From the IMG/VR virus record IMGVR_UViG_3300032285_001526, positions 1 through 61,361 of that record: a DNA stretch of 61,361 nt; one strand, 5' to 3'. Source of the DNA: a virus. The number at the start of each line of letters is the position of its first letter. Positions within the stretch are counted from its first letter, which is position 1. A model generated the notes under the pieces. That model searched no databases and had not been told where the DNA came from. It saw nothing but the letters and a program-made list of their open reading frames with translations. Shown piece by piece: positions 30,517-38,274 of the stretch. The position numbers were made by a program, and so were the translations under genes.

Positions 30517-31198
30517 GCTTTTGTGGTGTATTCTTGCTGGAATTGAACTGGTTACGAAGCCAAGTGTTGAACGCAAGATTCCAGTTTTTCATTACGTTTC
30601 CCCGAGCGCAGTGGTAATCGCGAAAATTCTCAGCTTCGCGTTCGAGGTCTTTGCGTTCAATCGCTGCTATCTCTCGGTGATGATCGGTGGGAACCCAATC
30701 AGCAGGTAGTTGCTGCGCACGAGTTGCACGCACAGGAGCGGCAGCGACCTCTGTGTGTGTTAACACACTATTGGTTTCTGGTTTATGGTTTATGGTTTCT
30801 GGTTTGGTAGGTTCTGCCGTATACGGTAAATCTACCGTCGGAACACTTTCTTCTACCGTCGGTAACTTTGCCGTACTTTTCCCGTAGCGTTTCTGTATAC
30901 GGGCTCTTTGCTGGTCACCAAAGGTTCTGTACTTTGCAAGCGTCTCTTCGCACCGCTTATTGACCCACGCCCCGGTCTCCGAAAGCGTAAAAAACTCGCT
31001 CAAGATTGCTCGAACAGCTTCCTTTTCTTCCACAGTCCTTGCGCTCAACTTGCGGCTCAACGTCTCAATGTCCATTTGAATTGGACCGTCCCCGGCGTAA
31101 TAAATATCGAGCAGTCGAGAGTACACCCCGTGTTCTAATAGCGTTAGGTGCCCAGTGTCGCGGAGGTAATCTCCAATATGCCGAGGGTAATGTTTCAT
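30440..31198 (-). CDS. DUF1376-type replication/primosomal protein (252 aa)
   Basis: Starts at ATG 31196-31198 (ATGA overlap). The N-terminal domain has the DUF1376 pattern: MKHYPRHIGDYLRDTGHLTL, EHGVYSRLLDIYYAGDGPI and WVNKRCEETLAKY. This winged-helix-like module is found in phage replication initiators beside DnaC genes. A Thr/Glu/Pro linker with a short repeat (KPETINHKPETN) joins a C-terminal region with EAENFRDYHCARGNVMKNWN, typical of the C-terminal primosome interaction part. Likely origin binding, with the loader next door; an origin may lie in or near this gene. Confidence 0.8.
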   Translation of the reverse strand: MKHYPRHIGDYLRDTGHLTLLEHGVYSRLLDIYYAGDGPIQMDIETLSRKLSARTVEEKEAVRAILSEFFTLSETGAWVNKRCEETLAKYRTFGDQQRARIQKRYGKSTAKLPTVEESVPTVDLPYTAEPTKPETINHKPETNSVLTHTEVAAAPVRATRAQQLPADWVPTDHHREIAAIERKDLEREAENFRDYHCARGNVMKNWNLAFNTWLRNQFNSSKNTPQKHDHRAEKRSGEFPEPKHDLIIWNDL

Positions 31199-31392
31199 TG
31201 GCCTTTTTGTTGACGGTGCTTTTCCCATCGAGCAGCAGCAGCCTTGCGACATTGTTCTGGAGTCCTTGCCTTGCTAACACCAGTGCCAGCAGCTCCACCG
31301 AGTCGCCCGAGTGCAACCGCATGCGGGTTCTTTGGCATATTAGCGGAATCGCTAGCGCAGTCAACGGCAGCGGTCTGAGATTGTTTTTTCAT
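31195..31392 (-). CDS. Small basic protein (65 aa)
   Basis: Ala/Gly/Lys-rich: PKNPHAVALGRLGGAAGTGV then RKAAAARWEKHRQQK. The GRLGG ... AAARW pattern recurs in small phage proteins of unknown function, likely nucleic-acid binding. ATG 31392 has TTTAAATT directly upstream. Confidence 0.6.
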   Translation of the reverse strand: MKKQSQTAAVDCASDSANMPKNPHAVALGRLGGAAGTGVSKARTPEQCRKAAAARWEKHRQQKGQ

Positions 31393-31395
31393 AAT

Positions 31396-31812
31396 TTAAA
31401 TAGGCTGAATGCGAACCCGGATCGAAGGCTCTTCGTCTTTAGCTGCGTACCATTTTGTGAGGTGCAGGTCGGCTATCTGACTGTCATCCTGCCAGAATGC
31501 CTTGAGAGCGTCCTGTAGCCCTTTCTGAAGGTTGTCTACGTCCGGGCGTTTAGTGTGCGGGACACGCCCCGGGGAATGCTTCTTTCCCATCAATGCCTGC
31601 GGTCGCTTAATCACGAACGTCACTTCCATATAGATAGGCCCGGTGAACGGCTGCTCAGGCAAATAAGGAGCAGAAAGGCGGGCAATCTGAGCATCCCAGT
31701 CAGATGCCCGCTTCTGTTTAAAAAACACTGGTCGTCCGCCCCTCACCATTACCCGCTTGCCAGCGAATTGGATGCTCATTGGGTCAACGGGTAAGGTGAA
31801 GGCTATTTCCAT
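31396..31812 (-). CDS. rusA: RusA-like Holliday junction resolvase (138 aa)
   Basis: Cuts Holliday junctions made by recombination-dependent replication. Conserved acidic cluster in KRPDVDNLQKGLQDALKAFW (about 86-105) followed by QDDSQIADL, the RusA active-site arrangement (Asp pair in the dimer interface). The N-terminus (MEIAFTLPVDPMSI) and the C-terminal strand IRVRI fit the family. Length typical (about 120-140). Shares its start base with the SSB-like stop, so the two are coupled. Confidence 0.88.
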   Translation of the reverse strand: MEIAFTLPVDPMSIQFAGKRVMVRGGRPVFFKQKRASDWDAQIARLSAPYLPEQPFTGPIYMEVTFVIKRPQALMGKKHSPGRVPHTKRPDVDNLQKGLQDALKAFWQDDSQIADLHLTKWYAAKDEEPSIRVRIQPI

Positions 31813-32372
31813 TAAAACGGAATGTCGTCGGACTCTAGGTCTTCGTTGAATGTCTTAGCATTAACCGTTTTGTGCGGCTTAAGCTCGGCTTGCGTAGGCT
31901 GCTCTGTCAGGAAGTTCTGGCTCACTGACTTCAACTCCCGAGCGAGTGCCTCAAACGACCTAGCGTCCACTGGCTTGCCTTCAAACGAATCGCCGCCAGT
32001 AGAAGCCCGGTCGGGATCATTAAGCCACTTTGCGTTGATGAAGGGCTTGCCGTTCTTCCCGACCTTAACCTCACCATTGCCATCCTTGTCGTAATCGCAG
32101 ACAACTGCCACTCGCTTGCCGCTGATAATGTCAGCGTTCTGCATCAGCAATGCAGCCCAGTTTGCTGGGGCCTTTAAAGCTTCAATCATCGCTTTAGCTG
32201 CCCGAGTCTTGCCTCCGTCGGTGGACAAGTATGCCGACCAGACGATCCGCTTGCCGTCCTCGGTGGACAGAGGGATGCGCAAAACTACTCTGCCTTTATC
32301 ATCCTGATGTAGGTAAGTTGCGTTCTCTTCGACGTAAGCAATGTACGTCCCGGGTTCTGTAATGTAGCTCAT
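31812..32372 (-). CDS. Single-stranded DNA-binding-like protein (DUF669 type, 186 aa)
   Basis: OB-fold candidate: beta-rich N-terminus (GTYIAYVEENATYLHQDDKG, VVLRIPLSTEDGKRIVWSAY), a centre GKNGKPFINAKWLNDP, and an acidic C-terminal tail ending ESDDIPF. Acidic tails with a terminal Phe recruit replication partners in SSBs, as in the bacterial DDIPF consensus, matched here exactly. Lies between RecT-like and RusA genes, the usual recombination operon order. Confidence 0.82.
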   Translation of the reverse strand: MSYITEPGTYIAYVEENATYLHQDDKGRVVLRIPLSTEDGKRIVWSAYLSTDGGKTRAAKAMIEALKAPANWAALLMQNADIISGKRVAVVCDYDKDGNGEVKVGKNGKPFINAKWLNDPDRASTGGDSFEGKPVDARSFEALARELKSVSQNFLTEQPTQAELKPHKTVNAKTFNEDLESDDIPF

Positions 32373-32373
32373 G

Positions 32374-33066
32374 TTATTTGGATTCTAACTGTGATTTGCG
32401 TGCGTCCTTCAGTGCTGTCAATTCAGCCTTTTCTTCTTCACTCTGCGCCGACCGCATTGCGGCAGTGTAAACTTTGCGTAGCACCTCAATACTATCAGCG
32501 GCTGCGATAGCATCAGTAGCCGTCAATTCCTGCTCGGGAACGTATTTTAATTCCATCACTGGGGCAGGGGCTGAAATAGCCCGAGCGGGAGCGGGAGTAA
32601 TGTCAATGCTCTCAACTTCCTCGGGAGTGTAAACGCCGCAGACAACGCCGGGGTAAACAGTGCGAACCCCTTCCGAGATGCACCGGGACCGCAGCATAGC
32701 CCGGGAATACTTTTGCCAAGTCCCGTTGCCGAGGAGTTGCGCTTTCTTTGCCATTTCCATCGTCCAACTGATCTCCACCTCGCCCCCGGCGGAATGCGAG
32801 AACACTGCTGTCGCCTCCTGATCGGTCAACTTCACCCAACGGACCTTGCCTCCAGCCTGCTGGAAACGAGCAAGGATTGCGTCCGCTTTGAGAGTTGGGC
32901 GACCACTGATGACGTGATAGTCGCGGAGAGCTAATGCTGGGCTGATGCCCTCTGCCTGAGCGATGAGCATGAGTGCCGCAGCTTGCTCGGGTGATTTGAT
33001 TCCAAATAGCCCGCTCTTGCTTCCAAGCGTAGCCATCCGTTCAATTGTTTCGATGCTTAGTTCCAT
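32374..33066 (-). CDS. RecT-like single-strand annealing protein (230 aa)
   Basis: Fits the phage RecT/Red-beta-like family: MATLGSKSGLFGIKSPEQAA, then MLIAQAEGISPALALRDYHV and ISGRPTLKADAILARFQQAG (about 48-67), and the later TMEMAKKAQLLGNGTWQKYS with RAMLRSRCISEGVRTVYPGV. That order is diagnostic. It promotes annealing and strand invasion with the exonuclease encoded just upstream. Leader TACATACAT instead of SD. Confidence 0.85.
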   Translation of the reverse strand: MELSIETIERMATLGSKSGLFGIKSPEQAAALMLIAQAEGISPALALRDYHVISGRPTLKADAILARFQQAGGKVRWVKLTDQEATAVFSHSAGGEVEISWTMEMAKKAQLLGNGTWQKYSRAMLRSRCISEGVRTVYPGVVCGVYTPEEVESIDITPAPARAISAPAPVMELKYVPEQELTATDAIAAADSIEVLRKVYTAAMRSAQSEEEKAELTALKDARKSQLESK

Positions 33067-33079
33067 ATGTATGTATTTG

Positions 33080-34036
33080 CTAGATTTGTACCAACGATTT
33101 GCTTGCAGTTTTTGACTCTACCGCTTGTTCAGGGAAAGGCAATTCTTTCGGCCAGATCTCGCGGAATTTCTTTTCACTCATCGCACCCTGAGCCTCAAGC
33201 AGCTTCTCAATTGTAATGGGGCCAATAGCTCCGAGCTGGTTCTGAACGCTAATGTATTTGCTGGTGCGTCCTTTCTGTAGCTTCCACCCCGGAACCTCGC
33301 CGCCAGATTCGAGCACTTCTCGGGCTTTGTCCTTTGCGGAATCCCAGAACTTCTCGAACACTTTGCATTTTGCGAGGAAGTCCCCAAGGCGCACCGGGTC
33401 TGCTAGCACCGCAGCAAACGAGTCCTCAGTCGTTGCTAGACTGGAGTCGAGCGCAGCCATCCGGGGGGCGCAGGTCTCCACTTTTGAGCACCAGTTGCAG
33501 TACTCACACACTGACGGTTTCTTTTCCGGGTTAGAAACCGTAGCTACAATGCCGTCAACCAATGCCTGCGCTTCGGCGTAGGTAAACTCAAACGAGACGA
33601 CTTTTTGAGCGTCACAGAACAGCAGGTGAGCTGTCCAGTTATCAACAAAGTATTGCTCCATCAGCCCGAGCGCATACGCAGCCATCTGTTCCCGGTAATT
33701 ACGGACGAGACCGGACTTGAGGTCAGCGTGAAACCACTTGCCGGGGACGACAGCATCGCAAGTCCCGGTCATGCCGTTGGGCAGTGTGACTTTGCACAGT
33801 TCGTCTGTCGTGATGCAGTGCGACCCATCAGCAAGTTGTTTGAGCGTGTCGGTTGCCCAGATTACGGCTGATGCGTCCTCAGTTTCGAGGGCAGGCAGTT
33901 CGTTACCCTGCATAACGCTACGAAACACCTCGTCAAGGCGGGTGCCTCGCTGCGCTGCTGGGGATGATTCGCCGGGAGCGGACTCGTAGCAGGGACAGGC
34001 TGCGAGCTTAGGTAGTGATGATGGTCTGATATTCAT
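33080..34036 (-). CDS. RecB-like (DUF2800) exonuclease with Fe-S-type cysteines (318 aa)
   Basis: PD-(D/E)XK exonuclease pairing with the RecT-like protein. Core: GTCDAVVPG, WFHADLKSGL (Asp-x-Lys at about 128-130) and YREQMAAYA (Gln motif), as in AddB/Cas4/DUF2800 nucleases. Cysteines at 14 and 16 (LAACPC) and a C-terminal cluster CEYCNWC - TCAP (about 176-191) match the 4Fe-4S staple of that group. Makes 3' tails for recombination-dependent replication. Confidence 0.88.
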   Translation of the reverse strand: MNIRPSSLPKLAACPCYESAPGESSPAAQRGTRLDEVFRSVMQGNELPALETEDASAVIWATDTLKQLADGSHCITTDELCKVTLPNGMTGTCDAVVPGKWFHADLKSGLVRNYREQMAAYALGLMEQYFVDNWTAHLLFCDAQKVVSFEFTYAEAQALVDGIVATVSNPEKKPSVCEYCNWCSKVETCAPRMAALDSSLATTEDSFAAVLADPVRLGDFLAKCKVFEKFWDSAKDKAREVLESGGEVPGWKLQKGRTSKYISVQNQLGAIGPITIEKLLEAQGAMSEKKFREIWPKELPFPEQAVESKTASKSLVQI

Positions 34037-34641
34037 ACGGTTTCTAGTTCTTCAGTTTCTTCAATGTCTTCACCGAGCACTCGACGCTCGGCTACAAGTT
34101 TAGGATAGCCACAGGCAACAAGGTTTTTGCGTAGGGCTTCGTTGGAAATAAAGTTGGTCGGCTTAAAGCCATCAAGCCACTGGTCAAAAGGAGTGAATCG
34201 ATTGGTGCATTCCCGTTCTGCAAAAATATCCCACCAGATGACGCAAGCGGTGTGAGCCCGCTCTGACTCTGGGAGGAAGCCGAGCTGCCAAACCCATTCT
34301 AGCGGTTTTCTTTCCCGTTTGAGGGCTTGAAACGCACGACAGGCGTAATGCATCTCCTCCTCCTGTTTGGTGTAAGCTCTCCAGCTTTGGTCGTAGATTC
34401 CTTTGCAGAATGTGTAGAGCCTCTGGAAGGCTTCCTCTGTAAGCTTTAGTTGGGTGATTCGAGCATCACGCCGCTCGGTTGGCAAATTGTGGATTGTGAT
34501 GATTTTGCGAACCATTGAGGTGGTCCGATACACGCCTCGAAGCAACTCAAGAACTTTCTTTTGAGTGCGGTCTTTGCCAGTGCAGTTTGCCAGCATTTCG
34601 CGGGCAAGAGCTGCGTCCCATTTCTTGAGGTTTTTTCTCAT
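34033..34641 (-). CDS. Hypothetical helical protein (202 aa)
   Basis: Charged and all-helical; basic N-terminus (MRKNLKKWDAALAREMLANC) and an aromatic C-terminal half (FTPFDQWLDGFKPTNFISNE). Unknown role; overlaps the exonuclease start by ATGA, so it belongs to the recombination operon. Confidence 0.55.
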   Translation of the reverse strand: MRKNLKKWDAALAREMLANCTGKDRTQKKVLELLRGVYRTTSMVRKIITIHNLPTERRDARITQLKLTEEAFQRLYTFCKGIYDQSWRAYTKQEEEMHYACRAFQALKRERKPLEWVWQLGFLPESERAHTACVIWWDIFAERECTNRFTPFDQWLDGFKPTNFISNEALRKNLVACGYPKLVAERRVLGEDIEETEELETV

Positions 34642-34901
34642 TACTTACGAGCCTCCAACGCGCAAAGGATTACGAAAATGGAAGAAGGCACAGTGAGCAC
34701 TCCGAGGATGAGTGCTTCGACGTAATTGTCGGCAAAATGCGCCAGAGCAAGGCCGTCGCAAATGAGTATTATCACTCCGATAGTTAGCCAGATTGCAGCA
34801 GTTAAGCGAGTGCGCTTGAGCGTGTTTTCTGGAAGGTACGGGTTGTCTAACCACGCTGGTTGGATGATGCGCGTGTCGCGTTTATAGGTTTTTTCTGGCA
34901 T
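34641..34901 (-). CDS. Two-TM membrane protein (86 aa)
   Basis: From ATG 34899-34901 (MPEKTYKRDTRII), two hydrophobic segments: AAIWLTIGVIILICDGLALA and EALILGVLTVPSSIFVILCA. First gene after a 106-bp gap with a repeated 12-mer, so it may head the recombination operon. Function unknown. Confidence 0.55.
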   Translation of the reverse strand: MPEKTYKRDTRIIQPAWLDNPYLPENTLKRTRLTAAIWLTIGVIILICDGLALAHFADNYVEALILGVLTVPSSIFVILCALEARK

Positions 34902-34981
34902 ATTTATGTATATTTGATGGTTGCTGCTGACGTTGAGAACACTAAGGTCAACCGCTTGTGCTGTACACACAAAAATGCACT

Positions 34982-34993
34982 GTGCATGCAAAT
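34982..34993 (-). promoter_or_regulatory. Repeated intergenic 12-mer with palindrome, copy 3
   Basis: Minus strand ATTTGCATGCAC, immediately followed by a perfect palindrome ATGCAC-A-GTGCAT (34975-34987). It lies between the 57-residue gene and the membrane-protein gene. The 34902-35007 gap otherwise holds no gene. Palindromic layout suggests an operator. Confidence 0.35.
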
Positions 34994-35007
34994 AGTTTGC
35001 AACCTGC

Positions 35008-35181
35008 TCAGTAGACGTACTTTGTGCGACCGTCTTTTTGCTTAAACGGCTTACCTTTTAGGGCTCCAGACCACCGAATTTCGTCAAATCTAGACCGATA
35101 CTTTGCTCTGTCCACCGGGCGAGGCTCGTCTCCCTTGCCTGCCCCGTGGCTAAACTGGTTTGACTTAATGGGTTGCGACAT
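35008..35181 (-). CDS. Small phage protein of SHGAGKGD type (57 aa)
   Basis: Contains NQFSHGAGKGDEPRPVDRAK and a YRSRFDEIRW region, a pattern repeatedly seen in phage small proteins. Start ATG 35179-35181. Basic end (KGKPFKQKDGRTKYVY). Function unknown. Confidence 0.65.
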   Translation of the reverse strand: MSQPIKSNQFSHGAGKGDEPRPVDRAKYRSRFDEIRWSGALKGKPFKQKDGRTKYVY

Positions 35182-35368
35182 ATGGATCAATGTTGAACGT
35201 GCTGTTCTTTTCTATCTTGAGCTGGTCGGATCTGAAGTGCCGAATGTTGCCATCGTTCAGCACAACAGCCCAAACATCATTGGCAAAAGTGCCTGAGTTC
35301 GTGACATATATAGCCATCCCGTCACCCAGCTCTGTCTTGACAGGAATTGGATTCCTGAACTCAAGCAT
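35165..35368 (-). CDS. Small beta-rich phage protein (67 aa)
   Basis: Begins MLEFRNPIPVKTELGDGMAI, then NDVWAVVLNDGNIRHFRSDQ, a family common in phages (FRNP - IYV - NDVW - IRHFRSDQ) with no assigned role. Start ATG 35366-35368, part of a TGATG overlap. Confidence 0.7.
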   Translation of the reverse strand: MLEFRNPIPVKTELGDGMAIYVTNSGTFANDVWAVVLNDGNIRHFRSDQLKIEKNSTFNIDPYVATH

Positions 35369-35526
35369 CACTTCAACGTGTTTTTTGTCGGAAGCCCTTT
35401 CTTGAGCCCGCCAATCTTGCTGTTGAGACTCTTCTTCTTCTCGGGACTCAAACGGCTACTGCGCAGTTCCTGTTGAGTCTCAGTGATTTCGATATGACGC
35501 TGGAGGTGAGGATTCTTGTTTTTCAT
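35368..35526 (-). CDS. Small basic protein (52 aa)
   Basis: Short gene from ATG 35524-35526 to TGA 35368-35370: MKNKNPHLQRHIEITETQQE, then SPEKKKSLNSKIGGLKKGLP. Overlaps both neighbours by ATGA/TGATG, which supports it. Very basic, probably nucleic-acid binding. Confidence 0.6.
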   Translation of the reverse strand: MKNKNPHLQRHIEITETQQELRSSRLSPEKKKSLNSKIGGLKKGLPTKNTLK

Positions 35527-35708
35527 ACGTTGGGATCTTTCCTTCCTGTGAGCAAGTGCCTGCGAATGATATCAGTACGCTTCGGTCGAGCCTCTTTGCT
35601 GCCACCAGTCTCAGACGCAGCAGGAGCCGCATGTGACCGGGGGGCAGCAGCTTCCGCAGCACCGGGAGTCTTACTGTGCGTTCTGCTGTAGCTGTTCTTT
35701 GCTTTCAT
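35523..35708 (-). CDS. Ala/Arg/Pro-rich small protein (61 aa)
   Basis: Low-complexity basic sequence (TPGAAEAAAPRSHAAPAASE), probably disordered. Overlaps the upstream gene by 38 bases and the downstream one by ATGA. Weaker support than its neighbours, but it fills an otherwise empty region in the operon and couples to the next gene. Confidence 0.45.
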   Translation of the reverse strand: MKAKNSYSRTHSKTPGAAEAAAPRSHAAPAASETGGSKEARPKRTDIIRRHLLTGRKDPNV

Positions 35709-35880
35709 TGGCGAAGTCTTTTACCTCTCCAGAAATCTTTTCAAGCAGTGCGCTTGCGACCATCAGTCTGAACGCAAACTGGTTAGCCTGCTCAATAAGG
35801 TCTTTGGCAATCTCCTGAGCTGTCGCGCCTTGGAGATTGAGGTTGTCGATGGTTTGTTGAATAGAATCAGGGAGTTGCAT
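35671..35880 (-). CDS. Small helical protein (69 aa)
   Basis: Helical (IAKDLIEQANQFAFRLMVAS, ALLEKISGEVKDFANESKEQ). Starts one base from the stop of the basic protein gene at 35880. Unknown. Confidence 0.55.
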   Translation of the reverse strand: MQLPDSIQQTIDNLNLQGATAQEIAKDLIEQANQFAFRLMVASALLEKISGEVKDFANESKEQLQQNAQ

Positions 35881-36089
35881 TACATTTTATTCCGTTTGGG
35901 CATGCGCTTCCGTTTGGACTGAGCAACGATGACCTTTGCATCTTTGGGCATCTTTGGAGTCTTGCCCCCGGTCGGCATTTTGGGCTCTTTGGCAGGCTTA
36001 GGCATCTCGCCTTTAGCTGCGTCAAGACCTACGTTAATCTCTGGTGATGCGAACTTTAGTGTCGCAGAGGAGGAGGATTGCGCTTTCAT
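35880..36089 (-). CDS. Small Lys/Pro-rich protein (69 aa)
   Basis: Basic and Pro-rich: PKPAKEPKMPTGGKTPKMPK and SKRKRMPKRNKM. Low complexity, likely binds DNA or other virion components. It lies close to an ATP-grasp gene, whose substrate might be a peptide such as this one (speculative). Confidence 0.5.
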   Translation of the reverse strand: MKAQSSSSATLKFASPEINVGLDAAKGEMPKPAKEPKMPTGGKTPKMPKDAKVIVAQSKRKRMPKRNKM

Positions 36090-36310
36090 TTGAAGAGTTC
36101 GTTGTGGAATTTCTCAGCCAGCAGGAAAGCATCAAGTACTGCTTCCTCTGGTGCCCCATAATAGTTTGGGTTCGTGAGTAATGCATGCAAAATCACAAGC
36201 GCAGAGTATTCACGCACGCCTATGCCAGTGTTGCCTCTGTAGGACGGGTTAACCTCGTCACCTGCATAAGGGGCAACGGGAAACACCGGGAAGTTTTTGG
36301 GATATGTCAT
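36086..36310 (-). CDS. Small phage protein (74 aa)
   Basis: From ATG 36308-36310: MTYPKNFPVFPVAPYAGDEV, then REYSALVILHALLTNPNYYG. The helix EYSALVILHALL and the YxGxP turn recur in phage proteins of unknown function. Starts two bases after the upstream stop. Confidence 0.6.
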   Translation of the reverse strand: MTYPKNFPVFPVAPYAGDEVNPSYRGNTGIGVREYSALVILHALLTNPNYYGAPEEAVLDAFLLAEKFHNELFK

Positions 36311-36311
36311 T

Positions 36312-37013
36312 TTAAAAGGATCTAGTCTGCCAAAGCTTCCGGGCTGCATTTAACTCAATCTGCGGCTTGCCGATACGCTCGTTGACTGCGTTGTGGAACC
36401 TGACGCTCCAGTCAAATAGGTTGAAGTAGTCAGGGGGATTCTGGTTGATCCACTGGTCGGCGTGATCCTTGCAGGGACAGGCATCGAACGGGAGGTCTCC
36501 GTACCAGTCTAGAAACCAATTGTGGACGGCTCTGCGCTTGCTGTCGTTGCGTAGGGCAAACAAGTGCAACTCTGCCCAGTGCCGGGCACCTTCGAGGAGG
36601 ATGCGGCTATTCCGTAACTCACCCCGCTTCTCAATGCGCTCTACCTCGTTTCCAACATCAAACACCCACTTGTCGTGAGCTTTCCAGTCAGTCCGGGTTG
36701 CCGTCGCGCACTCTTTCTCAATAGCCATCGCGATGACGTGTTGCTTGTGGTATGGGGCATTCTGGTCGTCCCCGGGCTCCTCAAGCAGCGGATTATCTGT
36801 ATCCCACTTGGTGACCATTTCATCAGTGATGCCGTCCCGCTTGCACAGGTACGCCTCAATCATCTCGTGAATGGCCACCAGCAGGACGGAAACATCGTTC
36901 CCGCCATACTCAGGCACAGTCAGCATTAGAGCCCCATCAGCAAGCCATTCCCAGTCGCCTGCGGTGGGATACCGCATTGCGCTGGGATCTACAGTCTTGA
37001 TCTCAATCCTCAT
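36312..37013 (-). CDS. Zincin-like domain fused to ERV/ALR-like domain (233 aa)
   Basis: N-terminal part (about 1-105): LLVAIHEMIEAYLCKRDG, with H49-E50 and E53, and PYHKQHVIAMAIE (H89, H92), a putative metal-binding helix pair seen in phage proteins of unknown function. C-terminal part (about 140-230) matches the sulfhydryl-oxidase (Erv1/Alr) fold: RHWAELHLFAL, LPFDACPCKDHADQWI, then FDWSVRFHNAVNERIGKPQ. In place of the usual CxxC this has C179-P-C181, so redox activity is uncertain. A stand-alone thiol oxidase could form virion disulfides (the capsid has several Cys). It overlaps the ATP-grasp gene by 11 bases. Confidence 0.65.
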   Translation of the reverse strand: MRIEIKTVDPSAMRYPTAGDWEWLADGALMLTVPEYGGNDVSVLLVAIHEMIEAYLCKRDGITDEMVTKWDTDNPLLEEPGDDQNAPYHKQHVIAMAIEKECATATRTDWKAHDKWVFDVGNEVERIEKRGELRNSRILLEGARHWAELHLFALRNDSKRRAVHNWFLDWYGDLPFDACPCKDHADQWINQNPPDYFNLFDWSVRFHNAVNERIGKPQIELNAARKLWQTRSF

Positions 37014-38274
37014 CGAAAACGCTCAAGTTTAGTTTATCCATTTTATCAATCTGTTCGCGCACCTGCTCAATTGCGCCAGTCTTACCTTCGAGGTAGTACC
37101 CCTCAACAAGCTCTGCGTTTTCTAGCGCATGATCGAAGGCTTCCTCAAGCGTATTCCCAAGCCCGACAACTGCGCCGATCTCTGGCAGACCGCAGCTCTG
37201 AGGGACTACGAAGTATCCCCGGTCGTCCTTGTAGATGTTGCGGAGTTTAACGTAATCGCGGATCTCCTCGGGGAAGCGCACTGGTTGCCAGTTCTTGTCG
37301 GCAAAGGACGAGTGCAGCATAATCTCAGCCCCGTACTTGGCAACAGGCTCAGGATCGATCACAATGCCGTTTGCCCCGGCCCAGATGCAGTCAGCAAGGT
37401 TCTTATACTGCTCCTGATAAAGCTCGTTAGGAGGCGAAGGAGCCCGGGCGCAGAAGTCAATCATGTAAGGCTCGTGATCGGCCCCGATACGGATCTCGGT
37501 GGAGAAAAAGCCCCGGTAGCCGTAAGCCTCGAACACAGGCTTCATCCGCTCGTTAAACCGGGTCAGCGGCTCAGGAAGGTCTTTGTAGTTCTTGAACACA
37601 CTAGCAAACCCGCAGTCCTTGATTTCGAGCCCAGAGATGAGCTTCGAGGGGAACTTGCCGTCGATGGTCCACGCATCCGTACCGAACTCAACTTTGTCTT
37701 CGAGAGCATCCTCCACCGTAAATTCGATGATATCCTTGAACCTGCCGAGCGACCACTCGACCTCGTCCAGTTTAGGCTCCACAAGGTCGTAGTTGATGGA
37801 ATGAAAAGTCTCAAACGTGCCCCTGTATTTGTCGGTTTTGACGTAGACATTGTCGTGCTCCCGTAGGTAATCGCGGAGAGCAGCCATCCCTTTGACGTGA
37901 GCGAACTTGCCCACTGGGAGCCCCAGTTCCTGAATAATGGCTTTCATGCCTTCGCGTTGAAGTTCAAGGCACTCCCCGGTGCGGGAGCCCCAGACCACCT
38001 TGCCTTGCTTGAGTAGGTGCTCTTGCTCGTATCCAAAATAGATGTCGGGGAAGCAGAATAGGTCCACCTCGTCGTAGTGAGGGCCATAAATTGAGTCTAC
38101 AAGCTCCAGCTCATCGATACCCATCCCGATCTTAGCAAGATTAAGCCGGGGGAATGCCGACTCCCAAGGGACGTAGTAATACACCTTCTTGTAAGTCTTT
38201 GCGAGCTTGATTGCCAGCTCGCAGAACAGCCCGTTGTCAACAACAAGGCACACTACGTCTTTAGGGTCTTTCAT
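37003..38274 (-). CDS. ATP-grasp ligase-like enzyme (423 aa)
   Basis: Resembles ATP-grasp ligases such as PurD: EGMKAIIQELGLPVGKFAHV (about 108-127), the grasp strand NVYVKTDKYRGTFETFHSIN, IIEFTVEDALEDKVEFGTDA, and the Mg/ATP site GFFSTEIRI - PYMIDFCARAPSPPNELYQE (about 264-293). These enzymes ligate a carboxylate to an amine via an acyl phosphate. The substrate here is unknown; a PurD role is unlikely without pathway partners. Neighbours are small Lys-rich proteins and a zincin/ERV fusion, so peptide or cell-wall modification is possible. Confidence 0.75.
   Translation of the reverse strand: MKDPKDVVCLVVDNGLFCELAIKLAKTYKKVYYYVPWESAFPRLNLAKIGMGIDELELVDSIYGPHYDEVDLFCFPDIYFGYEQEHLLKQGKVVWGSRTGECLELQREGMKAIIQELGLPVGKFAHVKGMAALRDYLREHDNVYVKTDKYRGTFETFHSINYDLVEPKLDEVEWSLGRFKDIIEFTVEDALEDKVEFGTDAWTIDGKFPSKLISGLEIKDCGFASVFKNYKDLPEPLTRFNERMKPVFEAYGYRGFFSTEIRIGADHEPYMIDFCARAPSPPNELYQEQYKNLADCIWAGANGIVIDPEPVAKYGAEIMLHSSFADKNWQPVRFPEEIRDYVKLRNIYKDDRGYFVVPQSCGLPEIGAVVGLGNTLEEAFDHALENAELVEGYYLEGKTGAIEQVREQIDKMDKLNLSVFDED

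Noticed and set aside
35480-35662. Alternative 60-codon minus-strand ORF overlapping the small basic genes
   Set aside because: The two neighbouring ORFs link by ATGA overlaps and fill the same space, so this frame is not needed.
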